Shown here in pieces: positions 1 to 6,243 of a DNA stretch of 6,742 bases. The notes under the pieces were generated by a model. It was not told the DNA's origin, did not search any database, and saw only the letters and a list, made by a program, of their open reading frames with translations. The stretch spans positions 1 to 6,742 of the forward strand of contig CAXDTK010000277.1 of NCBI GenBank assembly GCA_963992225.1, read 5' to 3'. The first letter of the stretch is position 1, and each line of letters opens with the position of its first letter. The translations under genes were made by a program, and so were the position numbers. The stretch is from Pelomonas sp963992225 (GTDB lineage Bacteria; Pseudomonadota; Gammaproteobacteria; Burkholderiales; Burkholderiaceae_C).

Positions 1-4
1 ACAC

Positions 5-12
5 CTAAGCCT
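5..12 (+). other. i5 sample index CTAAGCCT
   Basis: The eight bases between the P5 tail end and the Read 1 adapter read CTAAGCCT. From memory this is the Nextera i5 index N508/S508. It identifies the sequencing library, not the organism. Its presence means a read ran through a short insert, the transposon adapter and the index before being assembled. Confidence 0.92.
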
Positions 13-26
13 TCGTCGGCAGCGTC

Positions 27-45
27 AGATGTGTATAAGAGACAG
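27..45 (+). other. Tn5 19-bp mosaic end (synthetic)
   Basis: AGATGTGTATAAGAGACAG is the hyperactive Tn5 mosaic end used in tagmentation. The next nine bases (46-54) would be the genomic bases gap-filled at the in-vitro insertion point. It should not be annotated as a natural transposon end. Confidence 0.97.
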
Positions 46-540
46 GGCGTGGCCGACGCCAGCTTCGACATCGTGGGCCCGCCGCTGCGGCTCAGCCACG
101 CCAGCCAGCAGCTGGCCTGGTACAACCTCGGCGCCGGCATCCCCGACGCCGACGCCTACACCCTCGCCAACGTGCGCACCGCCACCACCGGCGCCGGCAA
201 CGCCAGCAACGTGGGCATCACCGGCGACTTCCTGCCCAACGCGTTGATGGCGCCACCCTACCGCGTCTACGCCATCGAGCCGCCGGTCAGCTACCGCTGC
301 GACCCCACCACCCGCACGCTGACCCGCCACAGCGGCTACGGTTTCGCCGCCACCCAGCCCGACCCGCCCACCGCCGGCATCAGCGCCGTACTGGCGCGCA
401 ACGTCGAGCGCTGCCTGTTCAGCTTCGATGCCGGCGCGGTGGCGGCCCGCTACGGCCTGGTGTCGCTGCAGCTGTCGCTGAAGGACGGCGACGAGACCGT
501 CACGCTCTACCAGTCGGTCCACGTCGACAACCTGCCATGA
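46..540 (+). CDS. mshO: MSHA minor pilin MshO, 5' truncated
   Basis: These are the C-terminal 164 residues of an MshO-type minor pilin, a pilin-like subunit that acts with other minor pilins in initiating or capping the MSHA type IV pilus in the inner membrane/periplasm. The prepilin leader, hydrophobic helix and roughly the first 100 residues are missing because the adapter interrupts the gene. Visible family features are a YRVYAIEPPVSYRCD segment (residues 72-86), a TLTRHSGYG stretch after it, a second cysteine in NVERCLFSF (residue 123) and an ending with RYGLVSLQLSL and a VTLY...HV strand. C85 and C123 may form a disulfide. An ATG at 31 in this frame lies in the adapter and is not a real start. 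The stop overlaps the mshP start in an ATGA. The match to MshO rests on these motifs and on the following mshP-mshQ. Confidence 0.85.
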   Translation, partial: GVADASFDIVGPPLRLSHASQQLAWYNLGAGIPDADAYTLANVRTATTGAGNASNVGITGDFLPNALMAPPYRVYAIEPPVSYRCDPTTRTLTRHSGYGFAATQPDPPTAGISAVLARNVERCLFSFDAGAVAARYGLVSLQLSLKDGDETVTLYQSVHVDNLP

Positions 541-989
541 CCGCGACCCATGCCGCCCGCCGGGGCTTCACGATGATGTCCATGCTGTTCATCCTGGTGG
601 CGCTGGCCGCGCTGGGCGCCGCGCTGGCCGCGCTGAGCCAGCGCCAGCAGCTGGGCTCGGCGGGCGAGCTGGCCGCCGCCAAGGCGCAGCAGGCGGCGCT
701 GGCCGGCCTGGAATGGGGCAGCCACCAGCTGCTGCGCGCGGCCGGCCAGCCCGCCTGCTTCGGCACGCGCAGCCTCGCGCTGCCCGACCAGCTGGCCGAC
801 TTCACCGTCACCGTGCGGTGCACCCGCACGCCGGGCACCGGCACGGTGAACGACGGCGAGGCCACGCTGGCCTTCTACGAGCTGCTGGCCACCGCCTGCA
901 ACATCCCCGGCGCCGGCAGCTGCCCCAACGCCGCCACCACCCAGCCCACCTACGTCGAGCGCCAGGTCGCGCGGAGCCTCGTCAAATGA
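537..989 (+). CDS. mshP: MSHA minor pilin-like protein MshP
   Basis: A 150-residue pilin-like protein. It has a short basic leader (residues 1-10, ending RRG), then a hydrophobic helix of about 20 residues beginning FTMMSMLFILVALAALG. Prepilin peptidase would be expected to cut between G10 and F11. The residue at mature position 5 is Ser15, not the usual glutamate. Loss of Glu5 is also known in the GspK tip pseudopilins and fits a tip-located subunit. The rest is a small soluble domain with four cysteines (C74, C95, C121, C129) that could form two disulfides. The ATG at 537 overlaps the mshO stop (ATGA) and has no clear Shine-Dalgarno sequence, so translation is probably coupled to mshO. Length and position between mshO and mshQ match MshP. 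Its precise function in the pilus is not established by the sequence. Confidence 0.87.
   Translation: MTATHAARRGFTMMSMLFILVALAALGAALAALSQRQQLGSAGELAAAKAQQAALAGLEWGSHQLLRAAGQPACFGTRSLALPDQLADFTVTVRCTRTPGTGTVNDGEATLAFYELLATACNIPGAGSCPNAATTQPTYVERQVARSLVK
973..976 (+). promoter_or_regulatory. Ribosome binding site for mshQ
   Basis: GGAG sits 9 bases before the ATG at 986. Together with the signal peptide encoded directly after that ATG, it decides the mshQ start over the open reading frame that extends upstream to 713. Confidence 0.6.
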
Positions 990-3900
990 AGGCGCTGCGA
1001 CTGTTCCTGCTGGGCTGGCTGCTGGCGCTGCTGGCGGGGCCGGCGCTGGCCGCCTCCAGCTACACCTTCCGCAGCGACAGCTATGCCTGGGAATCGGCCA
1101 GCACGGCCGTCAGCTGGGACCGCGCCTGCACCAACTACCCCGGCGACGACGACAAGGCCACGCTCAATTTCACGGGCGGCTTCGTGTTCCGCTTCGCCGG
1201 CGCCAACTACAGCTCGGTGCGCGTGCTGACCAACGGCGGCCTGCAGTTCGGCGGCGACACGGGCTTCTTCCGCAGCTTCGGCAACACCGCGCTGCCCGCC
1301 GCTGCGGCCAGCAACATCGGCGGCGGCTGCGCGTCGACCGCGACAACCAATGTCATCCTGCCCTACTGGACCGACCTCAACCCCAGCCAGAACGGCAGCG
1401 GCGGCGTGACCTGGCAGCAAAAGGGCACGGCGCCGAACCGCTACGTGGTGGTGTCGTGGAACGGCGTCCACGAGTACCGCACCACCACGCCCTACACCTT
1501 CCAGGTCATCCTCTACGAGAGCCCCGCCGGCACCAACGGCGAGTTCAAGTTCCAGTACGGCAATGCCAACGCCAGCGGCTCCAACGCCACCATCGGCGTG
1601 CAGGTCAGCGGCAGCGACTACACCCAGTACTCCTTCGACAGCGGCTACAACGCCAACGGCAGCGCGATCCGCTGGTTCGTGCCCAGCGGCAGCCCGACGC
1701 GCCGCGCCGAGTACCGCTTCGACGAATGGAACTACAGCGGCCGCGTCGGCGAGGTGACCGACAGCAGCGGCAACAGCAACCACGGCGTGCGGGTGGGCAA
1801 CGCCACCACTTCGGCCACCGCCCGCGTCTGCCGTTCGCTCAACATCCCGGCCGACGCCACCGGCGCCAGCCACGCGGTGGACACGCTGCTGGACGTCAAC
1901 TCCGCCGTCGGCGACAAGGGTGCGGTGACCTTCTGGTACGCCGCCAACACGGCCTGGAACACGGGGCCTGCGCTGCTGATGGACGCCACCACGTCGACGG
2001 CCCGGCCGTTCTTCCTGGTGCGCCAGGCGGACGGCTCGCTGCGCTTCACCGTCACCGACGGCAACGGCACCGTGCTGTCGGCCACCACGCCGGCGCAGAG
2101 CGTCACGACGGGCAGCTGGCGGCACATCGCCGTGACCTGGAAGCTGGCCAGCGGCACCAACCAGAGCGTGCTGCGCATCTACATCGGCGGCAGCCAGGTC
2201 GGCGCGACCACCAGCTCCAGCAGCGGTTCGCTGGACAACAGCATCGGCACGCTGTTCGTCGGCGACAACCGCGGCGGCACGGCGCCCGCCAACGCCACGC
2301 TCAACTCGGCCAACGGCCTCATCGACGAGCTGCGGGTCTACAACTACGAGATCAGCGCGCTGGAGCTGACGGCCGACCAGACGACGCCGGTGCGCACCTG
2401 CCTGCCGCCGCTGGACCATTACGAGGTCTGGCTGCCGGCCGGCAGCCTCACCTGCATGCCCAGCACCATCACGGTGAAGGCCTGCGCCAGCAACGCCGCC
2501 AGCTGCACGGTCGAGACCTCCATCAACGGCACGGCGCAGCTCAGCGCCAGCCCCGGCACGCTCAGCGCCACCACGCTGAACTTCGTCAACGGCGTGGCCA
2601 CCGCCACGCTCAGCCTGCCCGGCGGCAGCGACGGCACCACCGCCAGCGTCACGCTGGGCAGCACCAGCACCACGGCCGCCAACCCCAGCCGCTGCTGCCC
2701 GGACGGCGCCAGCTGCGCCGCGGCCGCCAGCTGCACCACCACCTTCGCCACCGCCGGCTTCATCATCGCCGCGGCAGCGGACGGCAACGCCACCCCGCTG
2801 CCGCCGCAGACGGCCGGCACCTCGTCGAGCTGGTTCCTGCGCGCGGTACGCAGCAACACCAGCACCCGGGCCTGCGAGGCGGCGCTGACCGGCGCCAACA
2901 ACGTCAACTGGGCCTACCAGTGCAACAACCCGGCGGCCTGCAGCGGCAGCAACCTGATGACCATCACCGGCAGCGCCGCCACGGCCATCGCGCGCAACGA
3001 CACGCCGGCCGCGCCGCTGACCTACACCGCCGTGCCCATGGTCTTCGACGGCAACGGCAACGCGCCGTTCACGCTGAACTTCGCCGACGTGGGCCAGGCC
3101 ACGCTGCACGTCAACCGCACCGTCAACGGCGACCTCGTCGGCGGCAGCAGCAACGCCTTCGTCACGCGGCCGGCCGGCTTCACGGTCACGCAGCTCACCG
3201 CGGCGGCGCCCGCCACCACGGCCAACCCGGCCGCCGCCGATGCCGGCGGCGCCGCCTTCGTGGCGGCCGGGGCCCCCTTCGCCGCGCGCATCACGGCCGT
3301 CACCGAGGGCGGTGCCGCCACGCCCAACTTCGGCAAGGAAAGCCCGGCCGAGGGCGTGCGGCTGACGCCCACGCTGGTGCTGCCGTCGCCGGGCATCGCG
3401 GGCAGCCTGGCCAATGCGAGCATCGCGGGCAGCCAGTTCAGCGGCGGCGTCGCGAGCGTCAGCAACCTCGGCTACAGCGAGGTCGGCATCATCCGCCTGA
3501 CGCCCTCGCTGGCCGACGGCGACTACCTCGGCACCGGCCTGGACACCGCGGGCACCGCCACCGGCAACATCGGCCGCTTCATCCCGTCCGGCTTTGTCGT
3601 CACCGCGCAGGCGCCCAACCACCGCAGCGACCTGGTTTGCGCGCCGCCGTCCGCCGCGCCGTCCACCTTCACCTACCTGGACGAGCACTTCACGCTGAAG
3701 TTCGGCCTGAAGGCCGTCAACACCGCCAACGTGCCCACGCAGAACTACGCCGGCGATTTCGCCCGGCTGGCGCTGGCCACGCCGGCGTCCTTCAACCTGG
3801 CCGGCATCGCGGGGGGCACCGCCTTCAAGACACCCGGCCGGCTGACGGCCGCGGCCAGCACCGGCGCCTGGGACCTGGGCGCCGCCACCGTCACGCTGAC

Positions 3901-4564
3901 CGCCCGCGTGGCCCGCGCCACGCCGGCCGACGGCCCGTTCGACGGCGCCCGCTTCGGCATCGCGCCGGTCGACGGCGACGGCGTGCGCGTGCTGGGCCCC
4001 GATCTCGACACCGAACCGGCCGCCGCGGGCCTCGAAACCGCGCTGGTCGGGCAAATCCCGCTGCGGCATGGCCGGCTGCGCCTTCAAAATGGCATGAGCG
4101 CGGCCAGCCGGCCGCTGAACCTGCCACTCAGCGCCCAGTACTGGGACAGCAGCACGGCCACCTACAAGACCAACGACTTGGACTCCTGCACCCGCGTCAC
4201 GGCCGCCAACCTGAGCTTCGGCAACTTTCGCAAGACCCTGACCGACGCCGACGCGGTGATGAGCCCGGCCACGGTCACCGTCGACCCCACCAAGCCCGTG
4301 TTCGTCACGCTCGCCGCGCCGGGCGGCGGCCGCCTGGGCAGCATGGACATCGCCGTCGCGCTGGGCAACACGCCCACCGACGCCTCATGCCTGAAGAGCG
4401 CCAGCGGCTGGACCGCCGCCAAAGCGGCCACCGCCGGCGCCAACCTGGGCGCGCTGCGCGGCGCCTGGTGCGGCAGCGCGGCCAGCAGCGACCCCAGCGC
4501 CCGGGCCACCTGGGGCCTGTACCGCGGCAGCGACGGCATCCTCTACCAGCGGGAGAACTACTGA
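986..4564 (+). CDS. mshQ: MSHA pilus-associated secreted protein MshQ (nidogen-like, LamG and DUF6701 regions)
   Basis: A 1192-residue exported protein with a Sec signal peptide (residues 1-22, hydrophobic core LFLLGWLLALLAG, cut after ALA). Residues about 24-232 look like a nidogen-type beta domain: VLTNGGLQFGG (80-90), LPYWTDLNP (125-133), RYVVVSWNGVHEY (152-164), TFQVILYE (171-178) and ATIGVQ (201-206). Residues about 241-465 are a LamG/concanavalin-like lectin fold: YRFDEW, DSSGNSNHG (259-267), GSWRHIAVTW (376-385) and GLIDELRVYNYEIS (444-457). From L476 to the end is a DUF6701 region, opening LDHYEVWLPAGSLTC, with GRFIPSGF (863-870), FTYLDEHFTLKF (895-906), RHGRLRLQN (1027-1035) and the closing YRGSDGILYQREN (1179-1191). 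The mature protein has 18 cysteines, consistent with disulfides outside the cytoplasm. This order is that of MshQ-annotated proteins. A role as pilus-tip or surface adhesin is inferred from the lectin-like fold. The gene starts in an ATGA overlap with mshP. Confidence 0.9.
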   Translation: MKALRLFLLGWLLALLAGPALAASSYTFRSDSYAWESASTAVSWDRACTNYPGDDDKATLNFTGGFVFRFAGANYSSVRVLTNGGLQFGGDTGFFRSFGNTALPAAAASNIGGGCASTATTNVILPYWTDLNPSQNGSGGVTWQQKGTAPNRYVVVSWNGVHEYRTTTPYTFQVILYESPAGTNGEFKFQYGNANASGSNATIGVQVSGSDYTQYSFDSGYNANGSAIRWFVPSGSPTRRAEYRFDEWNYSGRVGEVTDSSGNSNHGVRVGNATTSATARVCRSLNIPADATGASHAVDTLLDVNSAVGDKGAVTFWYAANTAWNTGPALLMDATTSTARPFFLVRQADGSLRFTVTDGNGTVLSATTPAQSVTTGSWRHIAVTWKLASGTNQSVLRIYIGGSQVGATTSSSSGSLDNSIGTLFVGDNRGGTAPANATLNSANGLIDELRVYNYEISALELTADQTTPVRTCLPPLDHYEVWLPAGSLTCMPSTITVKACASNAASCTVETSINGTAQLSASPGTLSATTLNFVNGVATATLSLPGGSDGTTASVTLGSTSTTAANPSRCCPDGASCAAAASCTTTFATAGFIIAAAADGNATPLPPQTAGTSSSWFLRAVRSNTSTRACEAALTGANNVNWAYQCNNPAACSGSNLMTITGSAATAIARNDTPAAPLTYTAVPMVFDGNGNAPFTLNFADVGQATLHVNRTVNGDLVGGSSNAFVTRPAGFTVTQLTAAAPATTANPAAADAGGAAFVAAGAPFAARITAVTEGGAATPNFGKESPAEGVRLTPTLVLPSPGIAGSLANASIAGSQFSGGVASVSNLGYSEVGIIRLTPSLADGDYLGTGLDTAGTATGNIGRFIPSGFVVTAQAPNHRSDLVCAPPSAAPSTFTYLDEHFTLKFGLKAVNTANVPTQNYAGDFARLALATPASFNLAGIAGGTAFKTPGRLTAAASTGAWDLGAATVTLTARVARATPADGPFDGARFGIAPVDGDGVRVLGPDLDTEPAAAGLETALVGQIPLRHGRLRLQNGMSAASRPLNLPLSAQYWDSSTATYKTNDLDSCTRVTAANLSFGNFRKTLTDADAVMSPATVTVDPTKPVFVTLAAPGGGRLGSMDIAVALGNTPTDASCLKSASGWTAAKAATAGANLGALRGAWCGSAASSDPSARATWGLYRGSDGILYQRENY
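4551..4555 (+). promoter_or_regulatory. Ribosome binding site for mshI
   Basis: GGGAG lies within the last codons of mshQ, 8 bases before the ATG at 4564, which itself overlaps the mshQ stop by one base. It is the best Shine-Dalgarno match in the window. It suggests that mshI, the first gene of the assembly-machinery part, is well initiated independently of pure coupling. Confidence 0.65.
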
Positions 4565-5553
4565 TGCTCTGGCCCACCCGCCGCAGCGCCCAGCGCCTGG
4601 TGCTGCGTCCGCTCGGCGCCCGGCACGCCTTCGTGCTGACCGACGGCCCGCCCGGCCAGCAGGGCGACGGCCAGCCCGCGCGGCTGCTGCGCTGGGGCCT
4701 GCTGCCCGAGGCGCGGCCCCTGCCCGCCGGCGAGGCCATCGCGCTGCTGGACCCGGCCGACTACCAGATCCTCAAGGTCGACACGCCCAACGTGCCGCAG
4801 GAGGAACTCAAGGCCGCCGCGCGCTGGCAGGTCAAGGAGCTGGTGGACGTGGACATGGCCGAGCTGACGCTGGACGTCATGCACGTGGGCGGCGACGTGC
4901 CCCGCGCGCAGCGCCAGCTGTTCGTCGTGGCCGCGCGCAACCGGGCCATCCAGGGGCTGAGCGGCGCGGTGGCCGGCGTGACCGAGCAGCTCGGCGTCAT
5001 CGACATCTGGGAGACCGCGCTGCGCAACCTGCTGGCCCGCCAGGCCGCGGCCGACGACCTGGCCGCGCGCGCCTGCGGCGCCGTGCTGATCGACGACCAG
5101 CACTGCCTGCTGGTGGTCTGCGCCGGCGACGAGCTGTTCTACACCCGCCGCCTGGAAGGCGACCCCGCGCTGCTGGCCCGCGCCCGCGGCGAGGCGCCCG
5201 AGGCCGATGTCACCGAGCTGCCGCTGGGCTTCGAGTACCAGCCCGGCGGCGCCTTCGACGCCAGCACCACGCAGGAGTCGCCGCTGGTGGTGGAACTGCA
5301 GCGCTCCATCGACGTCTGGGAACGCAGCTGGCCCGAACTGCCGCTGGCGCGGCTGTACGTGGTCACCGCCCGCAACGGCACCGAGGTCGCCGCGCTGATC
5401 CAGCGCGAGCTGGGCCAGCGCACGCTGGCGCTGGACCCGCTGGCCGCGTTCGCGCCCGACGCGCCCGCGCCGGAGGGCGATGCCGCCGAGGCGCTGGCCG
5501 CCTGCCTGCCGCTGCTGGGTGCCGCGCTGCGCACCGAGACCCGCCAACTCTGA
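4564..5553 (+). CDS. mshI: MSHA biogenesis protein MshI (PilM-like cytoplasmic protein)
   Basis: A 329-residue soluble protein without signal peptide or membrane helix, of the PilM/MshI actin-like family. By analogy with PilM it would sit on the cytoplasmic face of the inner membrane, bind the N-terminal tail of the PilN partner and connect the motor ATPase to the envelope complex. Family-like segments are PQEELKAAARWQVKELVD (78-95), LDVMHVGG (103-110), RQLFVVAARN (117-126), LGVIDIWETALRNLL (143-157), the LVVELQRSIDVWERSWP stretch (241-257) and LPLARLYV. The glycine-rich phosphate-binding motifs of PilM are not evident: the N-terminus lacks a DxG-type loop, and the position of the DIGA motif reads IDDQHC (176-181). 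It may therefore bind nucleotide poorly or not at all. The next two genes encode its expected PilN- and PilO-like partners. The frame stays open far upstream through mshQ, but the ATG at 4564 with its GGGAG is the natural start. Confidence 0.85.
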   Translation: MLWPTRRSAQRLVLRPLGARHAFVLTDGPPGQQGDGQPARLLRWGLLPEARPLPAGEAIALLDPADYQILKVDTPNVPQEELKAAARWQVKELVDVDMAELTLDVMHVGGDVPRAQRQLFVVAARNRAIQGLSGAVAGVTEQLGVIDIWETALRNLLARQAAADDLAARACGAVLIDDQHCLLVVCAGDELFYTRRLEGDPALLARARGEAPEADVTELPLGFEYQPGGAFDASTTQESPLVVELQRSIDVWERSWPELPLARLYVVTARNGTEVAALIQRELGQRTLALDPLAAFAPDAPAPEGDAAEALAACLPLLGAALRTETRQL

Positions 5554-5559
5554 GCGCCC

Positions 5560-6243
5560 ATGCCGCAGCAGATCAACCTCCTCACCCCCATCCTGCTGGC
5601 GCCGCGGCGCTATTTCTCGGCCGCGACGCTGGCCCAGGCCAGCGGGCTGCTGCTGCTGGCCGGCGTGGCCGCGGCGCTGTGGCTGCAGCACCGCGAGCGC
5701 GGCGCCGAGGCCGACCACCAGGCGCTGCTGGCGCGCCACAACGCCGAGCGCCAGTCGCTGGCCGTGGCGCAGGCCGGCCTGCCGCCGCCGCTGGACGCCA
5801 CCGCGCTGCAGCAGCAGCTGCTGCCGCTGCAGGCCGGCAATGCCGAGCGCCGCGCGCTGCTGCGCACGCTGGGCGCCGATGGCCGCGCCGCGGCAGGCCA
5901 GCGCCATTCCGACCTGCTGGGCCTGGTGGCCCACAGCCTGCCCGAGTCGGCCTGGCTCACCGAGCTGCGCTACACGCCCGGCCGGCTGGAGCTGGTCGGC
6001 GGCACGCTGGACACCGGCGTGCTGCGGGCCTGGCTCGCGCGGCTGGGCACGCACCCGCTGCTGGCCGGCCAGACGCTGGCCGCGCTGCGCGTCGAACGCC
6101 TGGGCGCCAGCGGCACCGAGGCCAACGCGCCGCCGCTGCTGCCGCGCCAGGGCGCGCTCGCAACGGCGACGCTGCCCGTGTGGGGCTTCCGCGTCGTCAG
6201 CGCACCAGCCTCGGCGGCCAGCGAGCCGGGGGGCGCGCGATGA
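5560..6243 (+). CDS. PilN-like MSHA assembly protein (MshI2/PilN type)
   Basis: A 227-residue bitopic inner-membrane protein. It begins MPQQINLLTP, carrying the INLL motif by which PilN tails dock into PilM, followed by ILLAPRRYFSA. This tail style is familiar from PilN-like proteins of msh loci. A single membrane segment spans about residues 23-43. An Ala/Gln/Leu-rich, probably coiled-coil periplasmic stretch follows (about 44-105), with a PilN-type alpha/beta domain after it (about 118-215) that includes PESAWLTELRYTPGRLELVG (128-147) and VWGFRVVSA (207-215). It should pair with the MshI and MshJ products in the alignment complex between motor and secretin. The gene lies 6 bases after mshI with only a weak GAG before its ATG, and its stop overlaps the mshJ start. 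Naming varies (mshI2, pilN), so no symbol is given. Confidence 0.83.
   Translation: MPQQINLLTPILLAPRRYFSAATLAQASGLLLLAGVAAALWLQHRERGAEADHQALLARHNAERQSLAVAQAGLPPPLDATALQQQLLPLQAGNAERRALLRTLGADGRAAAGQRHSDLLGLVAHSLPESAWLTELRYTPGRLELVGGTLDTGVLRAWLARLGTHPLLAGQTLAALRVERLGASGTEANAPPLLPRQGALATATLPVWGFRVVSAPASAASEPGGAR
6228..6233 (+). promoter_or_regulatory. Possible ribosome binding site for mshJ
   Basis: A run of six G lies 6 bases before the ATG at 6240, inside the end of the pilN-like gene. It is a loose Shine-Dalgarno match in very G-rich DNA, so it could be compositional. Coupling through the ATGA overlap is the more likely route of initiation. Confidence 0.35.

Larger units (their letters stand above)
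1..45 (+). other. Untrimmed Illumina Nextera (Tn5) i5/Read 1 adapter, non-genomic
   Basis: This stretch is synthetic library sequence, not organism DNA. Bases 1-4 (ACAC) are the end of the P5 primer tail. Bases 5-12 are an i5 index. Bases 13-26 (TCGTCGGCAGCGTC) are the Read 1 adapter part, and 27-45 are the 19-bp transposase mosaic end. All parts match the known Nextera i5 primer design in order, without mismatch. Genomic DNA therefore begins at 46. Translating the adapter gives the well-known contaminant peptides MYKRQ and MCIRDR on the plus strand and SLIHI on the minus strand, so any protein here beginning or ending that way is chimeric. Confidence 0.98.

Noticed and set aside
27..45. A natural Tn5/IS50-like transposon end
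   Set aside because: The 19-bp mosaic end is preceded by the synthetic Read 1 adapter and an i5 index, so it is library sequence.
29..247. Plus-strand ORF starting MCIRDR
   Set aside because: Its start lies in the adapter, and the rest is an out-of-frame, Pro/Thr/Ala-rich shadow of mshO.
25..522. Minus-strand ORF ending in SLIHI
   Set aside because: It terminates inside the adapter and is a Gly/Ala/Val-rich antisense shadow of mshO.
713..985. N-terminal extension of mshQ back to 713
   Set aside because: The extension overlaps mshP in another frame and has Arg/Pro/His-rich shadow composition. The ATG at 986 has a GGAG and is followed at once by a clear signal peptide.
950..4087. 1045-residue minus-strand ORF
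   Set aside because: Composition is that of a GC-driven antisense frame (Gly/Ala/Arg/Val) with no recognisable domain, opposite a well-supported mshQ.
4060..4110. Possible frameshift near the end of mshQ where local base usage shifts
   Set aside because: The frame continues through the conserved RHGRLRLQN motif and on to the usual C-terminal motif, so no frameshift is needed.
986..4564. Many N-x-S/T sequons in MshQ as a sign of N-glycosylation
   Set aside because: The protein is very rich in Asn, Ser and Thr, so many sequons are expected by chance, and no glycosylation gene is in the window.
4558..6054. 498-residue minus-strand ORF
   Set aside because: It is Gln/Arg/Leu/Gly-rich and lies antisense to mshI and the pilN-like gene, both of which carry clear family motifs.
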